Source: an uncultured Coriobacteriaceae bacterium (GTDB taxonomy: Bacteria; Actinomycetota; Coriobacteriia; Coriobacteriales; Eggerthellaceae). From it: DNA of 64,000 nucleotides. The notes under the pieces were generated by a model, which was not told the DNA's origin, searched no databases, and was given only the letters and a program-made list of their open reading frames with translations. Shown one piece after another: positions 25,793-34,116 of the stretch. The stretch's first letter is position 1, and each line of letters starts with the position of its first letter. The stretch is taken from positions 1 to 64,000 of the forward strand of contig URQU01000002.1 of the NCBI GenBank assembly GCA_900550055.1. The letters are read 5' to 3'. A program made the translations under genes and the position numbers.

Positions 25793-25999
25793 TCATCTCC
25801 CGACAACTATTCCTTCCCTGCCGCATAGCACGCAATTAATGCCGCAACGCGTTCGTTTTCCAAATCGAAACAATTCTGCAAACTGGCTTCGGTAGCGTTT
25901 TCCCTGTCATATACGCGAGGAAAGAGTATGCGTTGGGGAGACTCCTCTTTCGGTTCTCCTGAACGCATGCGCTCTTCCCGATAGGGAAAGGGAAAGGCC

Positions 26000-27535
26000 A
26001 TGGAGGATTTCCTTACATCGTTCTTCATCACGCCGTTCACCGGACTTGCGGAGGGAATCGCCACCGCTACCAGCCCGCTTGACGTCATCGATGCCGTCGA
26101 TGGCTTCGTGTGGGGCCCTATCATGATTTTGCTGCTGCTTGGCACGCACATCTTCATGACCATCCGCACCGGCTTCATCCAGCGCAAGATCGGCACCGGC
26201 ATCAAGCTGTCCGTCACCAAGGATGACCCCTCCAACGCCGACGGCGACATCACCCAGTTCGGCGCGCTGACCACGGCCCTTGCCGCCACCATCGGAACGG
26301 GCAACATCGTCGGCGTGGGCACGGGCCTGCTGTTCGGCGGCCCGGGCGCCATCTTCTGGATGTGGGTCACCGGCATCCTGGGCATCGCCACGAAGTACTC
26401 CGAGGTGTTCATCGGCGTGAAGTACCGCGTGAAAGACCACTCCGGCAAGATGCTCGGCGGGGCCATGTACGCCCTTGAGCGCGGCTTCAAGAATAAGAAG
26501 GCCGGCCGCATCCTGGCCATCCTGTTCGCCCTGTTCGCTTCGTTGGCAGCCTTCGGCATCGGCGCCTCCACGCAGTCGAACTCCCTGGCAGATGCGCTGT
26601 ACAACACCTCGCTTATCGACGGCAAGGCCATCCCGCAGTGGCTGGTGGGCGCCGTGGTGGTGGCTCTCGTGGCCATCGTCATCCTGGGCGGCATCAAGTC
26701 CATCTCCAAGGTGTGCGAGAAGCTGGTCCCCGTCATGGCCGTCTTCTACGTGGTGTGCTGCCTGATCATCATCGGCATGAACGGCCAGTTCCTGGGCGAG
26801 GCGATCCGCCAGATCATCGTGGGTGCCTTCACCCCCGCAGGCGCCGCCGGCGGCGCGGTGGGCTCGACCATCACCCTGGCCCTGCAGTTCGGCTTCAAGC
26901 GCGGCATCTTCTCCAACGAGTCCGGCCTGGGCTCCGCCCCGCTGGTCGCCTCCTCCGCCACCACGAAGAACCCCGCACGTCAGGCGCTGGTTTCCATGAC
27001 CGGCACGTTCTGGGATACCGTCGTGGTGTGCGCCATCACGGGCCTTATGCTCATGACCACGCTGCTGGCCAACCCCGAGCTTTCCACGGCCATCGCTAAC
27101 GGCACCATCTCCTCGGGCGCCGGTCTTGCGACCGCCGCGTTCGAGAAGATCCCCGTGTTCGGCCCCCTGGTGCTGCTGATTGGCCTGGTCACCTTCGCAT
27201 ATTCCACCATCCTGGGCTGGAGCCAGTACGGCAACCGCGCCATCAGCTACCTGCTGGGCAAGAAGGCCGTCCTCCCCTACTACATCGTGTTCCTGCTGTT
27301 CGTATTCTGGGGCTGCATAATGGTCGGCGATGCCGCCGGCAGCGCCACGGTCTCCAACCTCAGCTCCGTGGTATGGAATGTGGCCGACGTGATGAACGCG
27401 CTCATGGCCATCCCGAACTGCATCGCGGTCCTGGGCCTGTCCGCCATCATCGCCCGCGAAACGAAACACTACGTGTACGACCACAACCTGGAGGAAGTCG
27501 ACAAGACCGAGATTCCGCAATACCACGAGAAGTAG
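26000..27535 (+). CDS. Sodium:alanine symporter (AGCS family)
   Basis: This is a membrane Na+-coupled alanine or glycine importer of the AlsT/DagA family. The 511-residue protein has about eleven membrane segments and the family signature GTGNIVGVGTGLLFGGPGA, followed by FWMWVTGILGIATKYSEV. The start at 26000 follows AAAGGGAAAGG. The leader (about 25930-25980) can form a hairpin with GAGTATGCGTT and AACGCATGCGCTC arms; it does not match the glycine riboswitch. It is a single gene ending in a strong terminator. Confidence 0.93.
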   Translation: MEDFLTSFFITPFTGLAEGIATATSPLDVIDAVDGFVWGPIMILLLLGTHIFMTIRTGFIQRKIGTGIKLSVTKDDPSNADGDITQFGALTTALAATIGTGNIVGVGTGLLFGGPGAIFWMWVTGILGIATKYSEVFIGVKYRVKDHSGKMLGGAMYALERGFKNKKAGRILAILFALFASLAAFGIGASTQSNSLADALYNTSLIDGKAIPQWLVGAVVVALVAIVILGGIKSISKVCEKLVPVMAVFYVVCCLIIIGMNGQFLGEAIRQIIVGAFTPAGAAGGAVGSTITLALQFGFKRGIFSNESGLGSAPLVASSATTKNPARQALVSMTGTFWDTVVVCAITGLMLMTTLLANPELSTAIANGTISSGAGLATAAFEKIPVFGPLVLLIGLVTFAYSTILGWSQYGNRAISYLLGKKAVLPYYIVFLLFVFWGCIMVGDAAGSATVSNLSSVVWNVADVMNALMAIPNCIAVLGLSAIIARETKHYVYDHNLEEVDKTEIPQYHEK

Positions 27536-27558
27536 AGCGCTTTTACATCTCCGCACAT

Positions 27559-27595
27559 GGTGAAGGGGTTCGTATTCGAGCCCCTTCACCTTTTT
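27559..27595 (+). terminator. Intrinsic terminator of the symporter gene
   Basis: The arms GGTGAAGGGG (27559-27568) and CCCCTTCACC (27581-27590) are followed by TTTTTG. Confidence 0.92.
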
Positions 27596-27842
27596 GCCCA
27601 AAACCACCCTGATTCAACAGCGGAGGGCGCGCGAACATGGGAACGGAAGCGCGTTCATACGGCACCCGAATCACACCGACGACGCGCGCCATGTTTATTC
27701 TCTTTTCTGGACGCGTTCGGCTTTCAAAGTGCGCATTCAATTTCTCGTTGCCCCCCTGCCCACGCGAACCGGTGCGGACGATAAGCCCTATAATTACCTG
27801 CTGTGAAAACGCCGTCTAGGCGGCAGGAGGGGGGCAAAAGCC
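27596..27842 (+). promoter_or_regulatory. Promoter region of the diguanylate cyclase gene
   Basis: TATAAT at 27789-27794 lies about 48 bases before the start. A strong ribosome binding site AGGAGGGGGG follows near 27825. No -35 match is obvious and no c-di-GMP riboswitch consensus is seen. Confidence 0.5.
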
Positions 27843-29183
27843 ATGAGAAGGGTCCACGTCCAGACCGTCAGCTTCGCAAACACCGCGATAACGCTTGCGC
27901 TTGGCATCGCATGCGCCATCCTGTTTTGGCAGGGGCGGGCGCAGTTCGAGGTGCTGCAACAGGCAACCGAGGCATACATCTCCTGCGAGAACGATGCCCA
28001 GCAAATGCAAGACAGGTCGGATTATCTGACCGAGCAGGTTCGCCTGGTCACCATGACCGCCAAACCGGAATATATCGATAGCTACTTCTCCATGGCCAAC
28101 GACAACGAGCAGTTCGACGAGGCGTTTGCGGACCTTAAAAGCCGGTTTGAGGGAACCGACGCATACGAATCGCTACGCACCGCGATGGACGAATCGAACG
28201 AGCTGATGAACACCGAGTTCTACGCCATGCGTCTGATCTGCGAGGCGAACGGCATCGATCCCTCCCCGTGGCCCGAAATCGCATCGTGCAAGATCAGCGA
28301 TGAGGATTCGCGCACGTCTCACGACAGCATGATTTACGAGGCACAGAACCTCGTCTCTGATTCCAAATACCAGGAAGCGAAGGATTCCATCAACAGCCAC
28401 ACCAGCGATTGCATCGCCAAGGTAACCAATGCCACAATAGGCAGCCAAAACCGTGCCGCTTCCGTATTCGATGGCATTTATGGCACGATCGAGGCATGCG
28501 TGGCGATCTACATCGCCCTGACGTTGGTCATCTGCGCGCTCGTCCGTCGCGCCATCGTGAAACCCCTTCTGAGCTTCGGCGACAGCATCAAGGCCAACCA
28601 GCTGTTCCCCGTGCAGGGCGCGGGCGAGCTGCAGGTGCTGGCGGAAACGTACAACCGTGTGTTCACGGAAAACGAGACCACGCACATGATCGTCAAGCAT
28701 CAGGCAGAGCATGATCCGCTGACCGACCTGCTCAATCGCGGGTCCTTCGACAAGGCCCTGAAACTCCACGATGACGGCGAGCATGATTTCGCACTCATCT
28801 TGGCCGATGTGGACCTGTTCAAATCCGTCAACGATACCTTCGGCCACGCCGTGGGAGACCAGATTCTCAAGCGCGTATCCAGCCTGCTGCAGGTGGCATT
28901 CCGCAACACCGATTTCGTGTGCCGCATCGGCGGCGACGAGTTCGCCGTTATCATGGCGGACGTGACCAGCGACCTGCAATATGTCGTTCAAGAGAAAATC
29001 GACTTCGTGAACAAGGAGCTATCGAAGCCTATAGACGGCATGCCGCAGGTGACGCTGAGCGCGGGTGCAGCGTTCGCCAATCGCTCCAACCACGGTGACA
29101 ACATTTACAAGGATGCCGACGACGCGCTGTACCACACGAAGGAAAGCGGGCGCGGCGGCTGCTCTTTCTATAGCAAGTTCTAG
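27843..29183 (+). CDS. Membrane-bound GGDEF diguanylate cyclase
   Basis: The enzyme makes cyclic di-GMP from two GTP. The 446-residue protein has two membrane segments (about 8-29 and 218-240) enclosing an extracytoplasmic helical sensor region of about 190 residues, then a HAMP-like linker (KPLLSFGDSI) and a GGDEF domain with an intact GGDEF signature (363-367). The product-inhibition I-site RxxD (RNTD, 354-357) stands five residues before it. Both catalytic and allosteric residues are therefore present. The ligand sensed is unknown. No EAL partner is adjacent, and the gene is transcribed alone. Confidence 0.93.
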   Translation: MRRVHVQTVSFANTAITLALGIACAILFWQGRAQFEVLQQATEAYISCENDAQQMQDRSDYLTEQVRLVTMTAKPEYIDSYFSMANDNEQFDEAFADLKSRFEGTDAYESLRTAMDESNELMNTEFYAMRLICEANGIDPSPWPEIASCKISDEDSRTSHDSMIYEAQNLVSDSKYQEAKDSINSHTSDCIAKVTNATIGSQNRAASVFDGIYGTIEACVAIYIALTLVICALVRRAIVKPLLSFGDSIKANQLFPVQGAGELQVLAETYNRVFTENETTHMIVKHQAEHDPLTDLLNRGSFDKALKLHDDGEHDFALILADVDLFKSVNDTFGHAVGDQILKRVSSLLQVAFRNTDFVCRIGGDEFAVIMADVTSDLQYVVQEKIDFVNKELSKPIDGMPQVTLSAGAAFANRSNHGDNIYKDADDALYHTKESGRGGCSFYSKF

Positions 29184-29558
29184 CATCTGAACTGGGATGA
29201 TATACAGACTGTAAGCAGCCTCGCCCATATCGCGTAACTGAACGCAGCGAAGGGCCTTGCCGGCGTCGACAGCATCGGCAAGGCCTTTCTGCTTGTATGC
29301 CTTGTTTTGCAAAGCATCCTTCATATGGATGCACGGGGACCGACGGAAGCGAAAGATCGCCCCTCTCGTCGCGCCGCGTCGGGAGGACGCTGATGCGAAT
29401 CTACAAGGTTTCGTCAACCATGCTGCGGGTTTGAGCCGGAACCAAGGCCGGCTGCGGTGCAAGGTTTCGACGACAACGCATGGCGCTCCCGGCAAGGGCT
29501 CTGCAAGTTCGCGTCGGTATGCTGGTTCGTTAAACACCTAGCGAACCAAGGAGGCGCC
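29184..29558. other. Intergenic region before the SpaA-type surface gene
   Basis: It holds the GGDEF-gene terminator and the surface-protein leader. No supported gene is seen. Confidence 0.5.
29251..29291 (+). terminator. Terminator of the GGDEF gene
   Basis: GGCCTTGCCG (29253-29262) pairs with CGGCAAGGCC (29276-29285), followed by TTTCTGCTT. Confidence 0.75.
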
Positions 29559-32180
29559 ATGGGAACGGGCTTTGCAGCTTGCATATCGGGAACACTTCAT
29601 GAAAACGATTTCGGCAGGACGCTGTCGCGAGCACGAATCCGGATACCGTCAAAAGATCGGGGAGCGCGGCAACCGCAGCGCCCCAACGAGCAATCGATCC
29701 CCCATCCGTATGCGCAACGGCGCCGTCGCATCGCATCGGCGCACCGATTCGCCCTGATCGCCGTCTTGCTCGCATGCGGAATCGCCGCCGGTTCGCCGCC
29801 GGCTCCCGCCTTCGCCGAAAGCGAGGTCGGGCATTTGCTGGTAGGCGCCAGGATTGACTACGCCGGCTACAGCACCACGTGGATGAGCGTCGATGGAAAC
29901 GCCGCCTATTGCGCCACGCCCATGCTTGCCACTCCTCGGTCGGGACCATATGCGAAAGCCCCCATCAACGCCCCGAGCGGCAGAAGCGCCGAGGCCGCCG
30001 CAGACCTGTGGTTCGGGTACGGCAGCCCCGGGTTCGATAAAACGCTATGGCCTTCCACCTGGTACGACGGCGGGGAGATGACCGAGGCTCGCTATGCCGC
30101 GCTCACGCATATCCTGCTTTCGGACACGTACTCGTCCAGCAGCGCCTCGGCGCTGTACGGATGCAGCGAGTCCTTCCGATCATGGGCGCAGCGCCAAGTC
30201 ATCGGGTTCGACTCCCACGGCGCGCTTATCAACGCTGCGGCAACCGGCCGCCGCATAGCAGAGAGAGCAGCCGAAGTCCCCGCAGCATTCTCGGCCTTCC
30301 AGGTCTCAACCGGCAACGCAACCCAGTGCGTGGTGTCATTCACTTACACGGCCCAGGGGTCGCTCGAGCTGACGAAGGCATCCTCCCAACCGCGCATAAC
30401 CGAGGGAAATCCCTTGTATTCCCTGGAAGGAGCGAAGTTCGGCATCTTCCGCGATGAGGCCTGCAGCGACCTGGCGCGCACCCTTGTTTGCGATGCGGAG
30501 GGACGGGCAAAAGCCGACGCGCTGCCGACAGGCGCCTACTGGGTTCGCGAGCTGCAAGCCCCCTTGCATATGGCGGCAAGCACCAGCGTCTTCCCCGTAG
30601 AGGTCAAGGACCGTCAAACCGCGCACGTGAACAGCGGGAAAGTGGAGAACGCGCCTCAAACGGCACGGCTCGACATGTTGTTGCGAAAGCTGGACGCGGA
30701 CAGCCGATTCGCCGCACCGCAGGGGAACGCAAGTCTGGCAGGAGCGGTGTTCACCGTGCGATATTTCGCGCAGCTGGAATCGCCTCCAAGCGAAGGCGAC
30801 GGCAACGTTTCAGCGAATCCCCTGTTCACCTGGGAATTCTGCACTGATGAGCTTGGCGAAGTGCACCTATCGGACGCGACGAACATGGAGCGTTACCACA
30901 TAGGCGGCGACGAGCTTCCTCGCGATTCCATGGGGTTTTGCGCGCTTCCTATAGGCACTTATACCATCGAGGAAACGAAGGCGCCGCAAGGCTACGAGAA
31001 ATATCCCAAGACCGCCGTCATCACGGTAACCGCCACGGGCGATGGCGAGCACGACTGCACCGTCTTCTTCGCTTCCGAAGAAGGCTCCGACCAGGGCGTT
31101 TCCGTGCATGAGAAGATTCTTCGCGGCGGCATTGCCGTGTCGAAAACGGATGCTGAGCTTCATGGAATTGCCGCGATAGGCGGCAACGAAGAGCTTGCAT
31201 GGGCGCCCACCCTTGATGGCGTGCTTTTCGAGATAGTCAACGCTTCGCCCAATAGTGTGAACGTTAACGGGGAATGGAGCGCTCCCGGGCAGGTTGTCGA
31301 CGTGATCGAAACGCAATGGGACGAAGAGCACAAGGAACACCGAGCGCAAACCGGCTCCGATGCCTTGCCATTCGGCACCTATTCCGTTCGCGAGATCGCC
31401 GCGTCTAACGGCTACCTCTTGTCGGATGGAAGCCCTAGAACCGTAGAAGTGCACGCAGCCGGAGAGCTCGCCGAAGCGGATACGAATGGGAATCCTCTTT
31501 CGTTCTCCAACCAGGTGATTAGAAACGATTTGGAGCTATATAAGATCAGGGAAGGCGATAAAAAACCTTTGCAGGTGGCGTTTTCCCTAACCAACCTTGC
31601 AACCGGCGAGAAGCATGTGCTGGTGTGCGACGAAAATGGGCACGCATCCACCGAGAACCGCTATGCCAAGCACGCGGAAAACGCCAACGGCAACGATCGC
31701 CTGCTAGAGACCGAACGCATAGCCACAAGCGATATGGACCCGACGGCGGGCATATGGTTCGGTTGCGGTAGCGATGGCAGCACCGCTGCACCGAACAACG
31801 ACCTTGCGGCGCTGCCCTACGGGCGATACCTGCTAGAAGAGCTGCCATGCGATACGAATAAGGGATACGACCTGTTCAGCGATGTAATCGATATCAACCA
31901 CGACCCCTCGGAGCCATCGGTAGTATCGAAAACGGTGACGAATCGCCTTATTGAGGAGAGCGATGACGGACCGGAAAACGATGCCAAGGAGACAAAAGAG
32001 AGTAAAACACCCAAGGATGCTGCGGGCAAATTGGCGGAAACCGGAGATTGGGCAGCACTGCCGACAACGCAGCTTCTTGGCGCCGCCGCATTAGCCGCAC
32101 TTGCCCTGGTTGCCGCGCGTGTGAAGGGCGGCAACCAGGCGCAAGGAGGACGCTATCAGCGAAGAAGGCGCCGCAAGTAG
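29559..32180 (+). CDS. SpaA-type LPXTG-like surface protein
   Basis: This 873-residue cell-wall-anchored protein starts after an excellent AAGGAGG site. It has an unusually long charged n-region before the signal-peptide core (about 63-80; cleavage likely after AFA at 86). An N-terminal domain with AYCATP, WFGYGSPG and AALTHILLS resembles the leading domain of other SpaA-like adhesins. Four SpaA/Cna_B-type domains follow, each ending in an acidic strand such as GTYTIEETKAPQGY or GTYSVREI. The sorting signal is LAETG (825-829), then a hydrophobic span and RRRRRK, a sortase E-like motif. No sortase is in the window. The stop lies one base from the convergent pdxT stop, with no terminator between. 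Confidence 0.88.
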   Translation: MGTGFAACISGTLHENDFGRTLSRARIRIPSKDRGARQPQRPNEQSIPHPYAQRRRRIASAHRFALIAVLLACGIAAGSPPAPAFAESEVGHLLVGARIDYAGYSTTWMSVDGNAAYCATPMLATPRSGPYAKAPINAPSGRSAEAAADLWFGYGSPGFDKTLWPSTWYDGGEMTEARYAALTHILLSDTYSSSSASALYGCSESFRSWAQRQVIGFDSHGALINAAATGRRIAERAAEVPAAFSAFQVSTGNATQCVVSFTYTAQGSLELTKASSQPRITEGNPLYSLEGAKFGIFRDEACSDLARTLVCDAEGRAKADALPTGAYWVRELQAPLHMAASTSVFPVEVKDRQTAHVNSGKVENAPQTARLDMLLRKLDADSRFAAPQGNASLAGAVFTVRYFAQLESPPSEGDGNVSANPLFTWEFCTDELGEVHLSDATNMERYHIGGDELPRDSMGFCALPIGTYTIEETKAPQGYEKYPKTAVITVTATGDGEHDCTVFFASEEGSDQGVSVHEKILRGGIAVSKTDAELHGIAAIGGNEELAWAPTLDGVLFEIVNASPNSVNVNGEWSAPGQVVDVIETQWDEEHKEHRAQTGSDALPFGTYSVREIAASNGYLLSDGSPRTVEVHAAGELAEADTNGNPLSFSNQVIRNDLELYKIREGDKKPLQVAFSLTNLATGEKHVLVCDENGHASTENRYAKHAENANGNDRLLETERIATSDMDPTAGIWFGCGSDGSTAAPNNDLAALPYGRYLLEELPCDTNKGYDLFSDVIDINHDPSEPSVVSKTVTNRLIEESDDGPENDAKETKESKTPKDAAGKLAETGDWAALPTTQLLGAAALAALALVAARVKGGNQAQGGRYQRRRRRK

Positions 32181-32181
32181 C

Positions 32182-32820
32182 CTAGATCAGGCTGACGAGC
32201 AGCTCGTGGATGCGCAGGTCATCATCCAATTCGGGATGGAATGACACGCCAAGCTGATTCCCGTAGCAAACGGCTGCTATGCGATCGTCCACGGTGGCAA
32301 GCACCTTGACATCTTCAGATACCGCTTTAATGAACGGGGCGCGAATGAACGTCATGGGGATATCGGCGGTTTCGCCATCCGGCACGCCGGGCAACCCCGC
32401 GCAGGGAGCAACGGTGCGGAAGCTCCCCAGCTGGCGGCCGTACGCGTTGCGGCGAACCGTCACCGGCAACGTTCCGATAGCACCCGGCGCGGTTGCGCCC
32501 GCGGAAACGGGGCCGTTCGGGTCGCCGGCGGCGGGAACGCCCTCTTCGACGTTTTGCGCCAGCAAGATCAAACCAGCGCACGTGCCCAGTACCGGCAGAC
32601 CAGCCGCCACGCGGGACTTCAGCGTATCGAGCATGCCCAGCTCGCGCAGCATCTTCGCTTGGGCCGTGCTCTCGCCCCCGGGCAGCACCAGGGCATCGTA
32701 GGGCTGTTCGACATCGGGCCCCTGACGAAGCTCAACGCATTCGCAACCCAGCTTCGCCAGCGCGCGCTCATGCTCGATAAACGCCCCCTGAACAGCCAAA
32801 ACAGCGATTTTCTTAGACAT
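32182..32820 (-). CDS. pdxT: PLP synthase glutaminase subunit PdxT
   Basis: PdxT releases ammonia from glutamine and channels it to PdxS for pyridoxal 5'-phosphate synthesis. The 212-residue protein is a class I glutamine amidotransferase with GGESTA (49-54), nucleophile Cys81 in LGTCAG and the C-terminal SFHPE His/Glu pair. GGAAGG precedes the start. It follows pdxS on the same strand, but the two are separated by about 270 bases filled by a structured repeat; elsewhere the genes are usually adjacent. Confidence 0.96.
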   Translation of the reverse strand: MSKKIAVLAVQGAFIEHERALAKLGCECVELRQGPDVEQPYDALVLPGGESTAQAKMLRELGMLDTLKSRVAAGLPVLGTCAGLILLAQNVEEGVPAAGDPNGPVSAGATAPGAIGTLPVTVRRNAYGRQLGSFRTVAPCAGLPGVPDGETADIPMTFIRAPFIKAVSEDVKVLATVDDRIAAVCYGNQLGVSFHPELDDDLRIHELLVSLI

Positions 32821-32886
32821 AGGGAAACCTTCCGGTCACATCAAGTCAAAAGCCACCCGTTCAAGACATCGCAGGTGGCGTCAAAA

Positions 32887-33090
32887 TCAGCGAGGGCCGC
32901 TGCGGTGCGTCGTATTGCGCCGAAGCAAGCGGGCATTGGCCTTTGGGCCATGCCCGCGCAGCTGAGGTGCAAGACGGCGTGCCGCAGCGGCCCGCAGCGT
33001 CGGGTCAGTCCGTTTTGCCGGAAGGCAAAACGGAACCACGAGGCCCGCAGCGTCGAGCCGATTCGTTTTGCCGTAGGCGAAACGAAACCA
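32887..33090 (-). repeat. Structured 3'-flanking repeat, copy B (between pdxS and pdxT)
   Basis: Hairpin 1 is GCGGGCAT (32929-32936) pairing with ATGCCCGC (32950-32957) around GGCCTTTGGGCC. Hairpin 2 is present twice: TCCGTTTTGCC, loop GGAA, GGCAAAACGGA (33009-33034), and TTCGTTTTGCC, loop GTA, GGCGAAACGAA (33062-33086). The second ends four bases from the pdxS stop. The shared linker GGCCCGCAGCGTCG precedes each hairpin 2. It lies inside the pdxST transcription unit. Confidence 0.85.
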
Positions 33091-33981
33091 TTACTTGCCG
33101 CGCTCCGCCATGAGGAGGGCGATCTCGCTCTCGTTGATGCCGACCATGGCCTCGCCCAAGTCCTCGGAAAGCTCGGCGATGAGCTTGGCGTCGGTGTAGT
33201 TCGCCACCGCCTTCACGATCGCCTGCGCGCGCTTCTCGGGGTTGCCGGACTTGAAGATGCCGGAGCCCACGAACACGCCCTCGGCGCCCAGCTGCATCAT
33301 GAGCGCAGCGTCGGCCGGAGTGGCAACGCCGCCGGCGGCGAAGTTCACGACAGGCAGCTTGCCGTTCTCGTGCACGTATTTGACCAGTTCAACGGGCACC
33401 TGCAGCTGCTTGGCGGCCTCGAACAGCTCGTCGGCGCGCAGGTTCTGGATGCGGCGGATCTCGGCGTTCATCATGCGCATGTGGCGCACGGCCTGCACCA
33501 CGTCGCCCGTACCGGGCTCGCCCTTGGTACGGATCATCGTGGCACCTTCGGCGATGCGGCGCAGCGCCTCGCCCAGGTCGCGAGCGCCGCAGACGAACGG
33601 CACGTTGAATCGGGTCTTGTCGATGTGGTACGTGTCGTCGGCCGGGGACAGCACCTCGGACTCGTCGATGTAGTCGATATCGATGGCCTGCAGCACCTGG
33701 GCCTCCACGAAGTGGCCGATGCGGCACTTTGCCATAACGGGGATGGACACGGCCTCCTGGATGCCCTTGATCATCTTCGGGTCGCTCATGCGGGACACGC
33801 CGCCGGCGGCACGGATGTCAGCGGGGATGCGCTCGAGCGCCATGACGGCGCAAGCACCAGCCTGCTCGGCGATGTGCGCCTGCTCAGGCGTGGTGACGTC
33901 CATGATGACGCCGCCCTTCAGCATCTGGGCAAGCTGGCGGTTCAGGGCAACGCGCTCTTCGGCGGTTTGAGGCTCGGTCAT
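33091..33981 (-). CDS. pdxS: PLP synthase subunit PdxS
   Basis: PdxS condenses ribose 5-phosphate, glyceraldehyde 3-phosphate and ammonia into pyridoxal 5'-phosphate. The 296-residue (beta/alpha)8 protein is highly conserved, with the Schiff-base lysine Lys85 in VMAKCRIGH and the phosphate-binding GGVATPADA. AAGGAGTAGGAA precedes the ATG. It is divergent from pdxR, which presumably controls it. Confidence 0.97.
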   Translation of the reverse strand: MTEPQTAEERVALNRQLAQMLKGGVIMDVTTPEQAHIAEQAGACAVMALERIPADIRAAGGVSRMSDPKMIKGIQEAVSIPVMAKCRIGHFVEAQVLQAIDIDYIDESEVLSPADDTYHIDKTRFNVPFVCGARDLGEALRRIAEGATMIRTKGEPGTGDVVQAVRHMRMMNAEIRRIQNLRADELFEAAKQLQVPVELVKYVHENGKLPVVNFAAGGVATPADAALMMQLGAEGVFVGSGIFKSGNPEKRAQAIVKAVANYTDAKLIAELSEDLGEAMVGINESEIALLMAERGK

Positions 33982-34026
33982 TTCCTACTCCTTCTCTGAG
34001 AATGTGAATGCCCGAAGATTACGCTT

Positions 34027-34078
34027 CATCTGGTTATGGTAGTATGCCCAAAACTATTTCTTTTTATATGACCAGATG
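34027..34078. promoter_or_regulatory. Probable PdxR operator (inverted repeat)
   Basis: CATCTGGTTAT (34027-34037) and ATGACCAGATG (34068-34078) form an inverted repeat with one mismatch and a 30-base spacer. They lie between the divergent pdxS and pdxR genes and enclose -10-like hexamers for both directions. Confidence 0.6.
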
Positions 34079-34092
34079 TTCCACGTGAAACA
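34077..34092. promoter_or_regulatory. parS-like ParB-binding site
   Basis: TGTTCCACGTGAAACA is an exact match to the bacterial chromosomal parS consensus TGTTNCACGTGAAACA. It lies between the pdxR operator and the pdxR start. Confidence 0.8.
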
Positions 34093-34116
34093 ACCGGGGA
34101 AAGTGATGGCGAACAA

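Noticed and set aside
25900..25999. Leader hairpin of the alanine symporter considered as a glycine riboswitch
   Set aside because: The conserved glycine-aptamer blocks are absent; only a simple imperfect hairpin can be drawn.
25907..27607. 566-codon open frame opposite the sodium:alanine symporter
   Set aside because: Low-complexity His/Asp/Gly-rich product typical of an antisense shadow; the plus strand carries a clear transporter.
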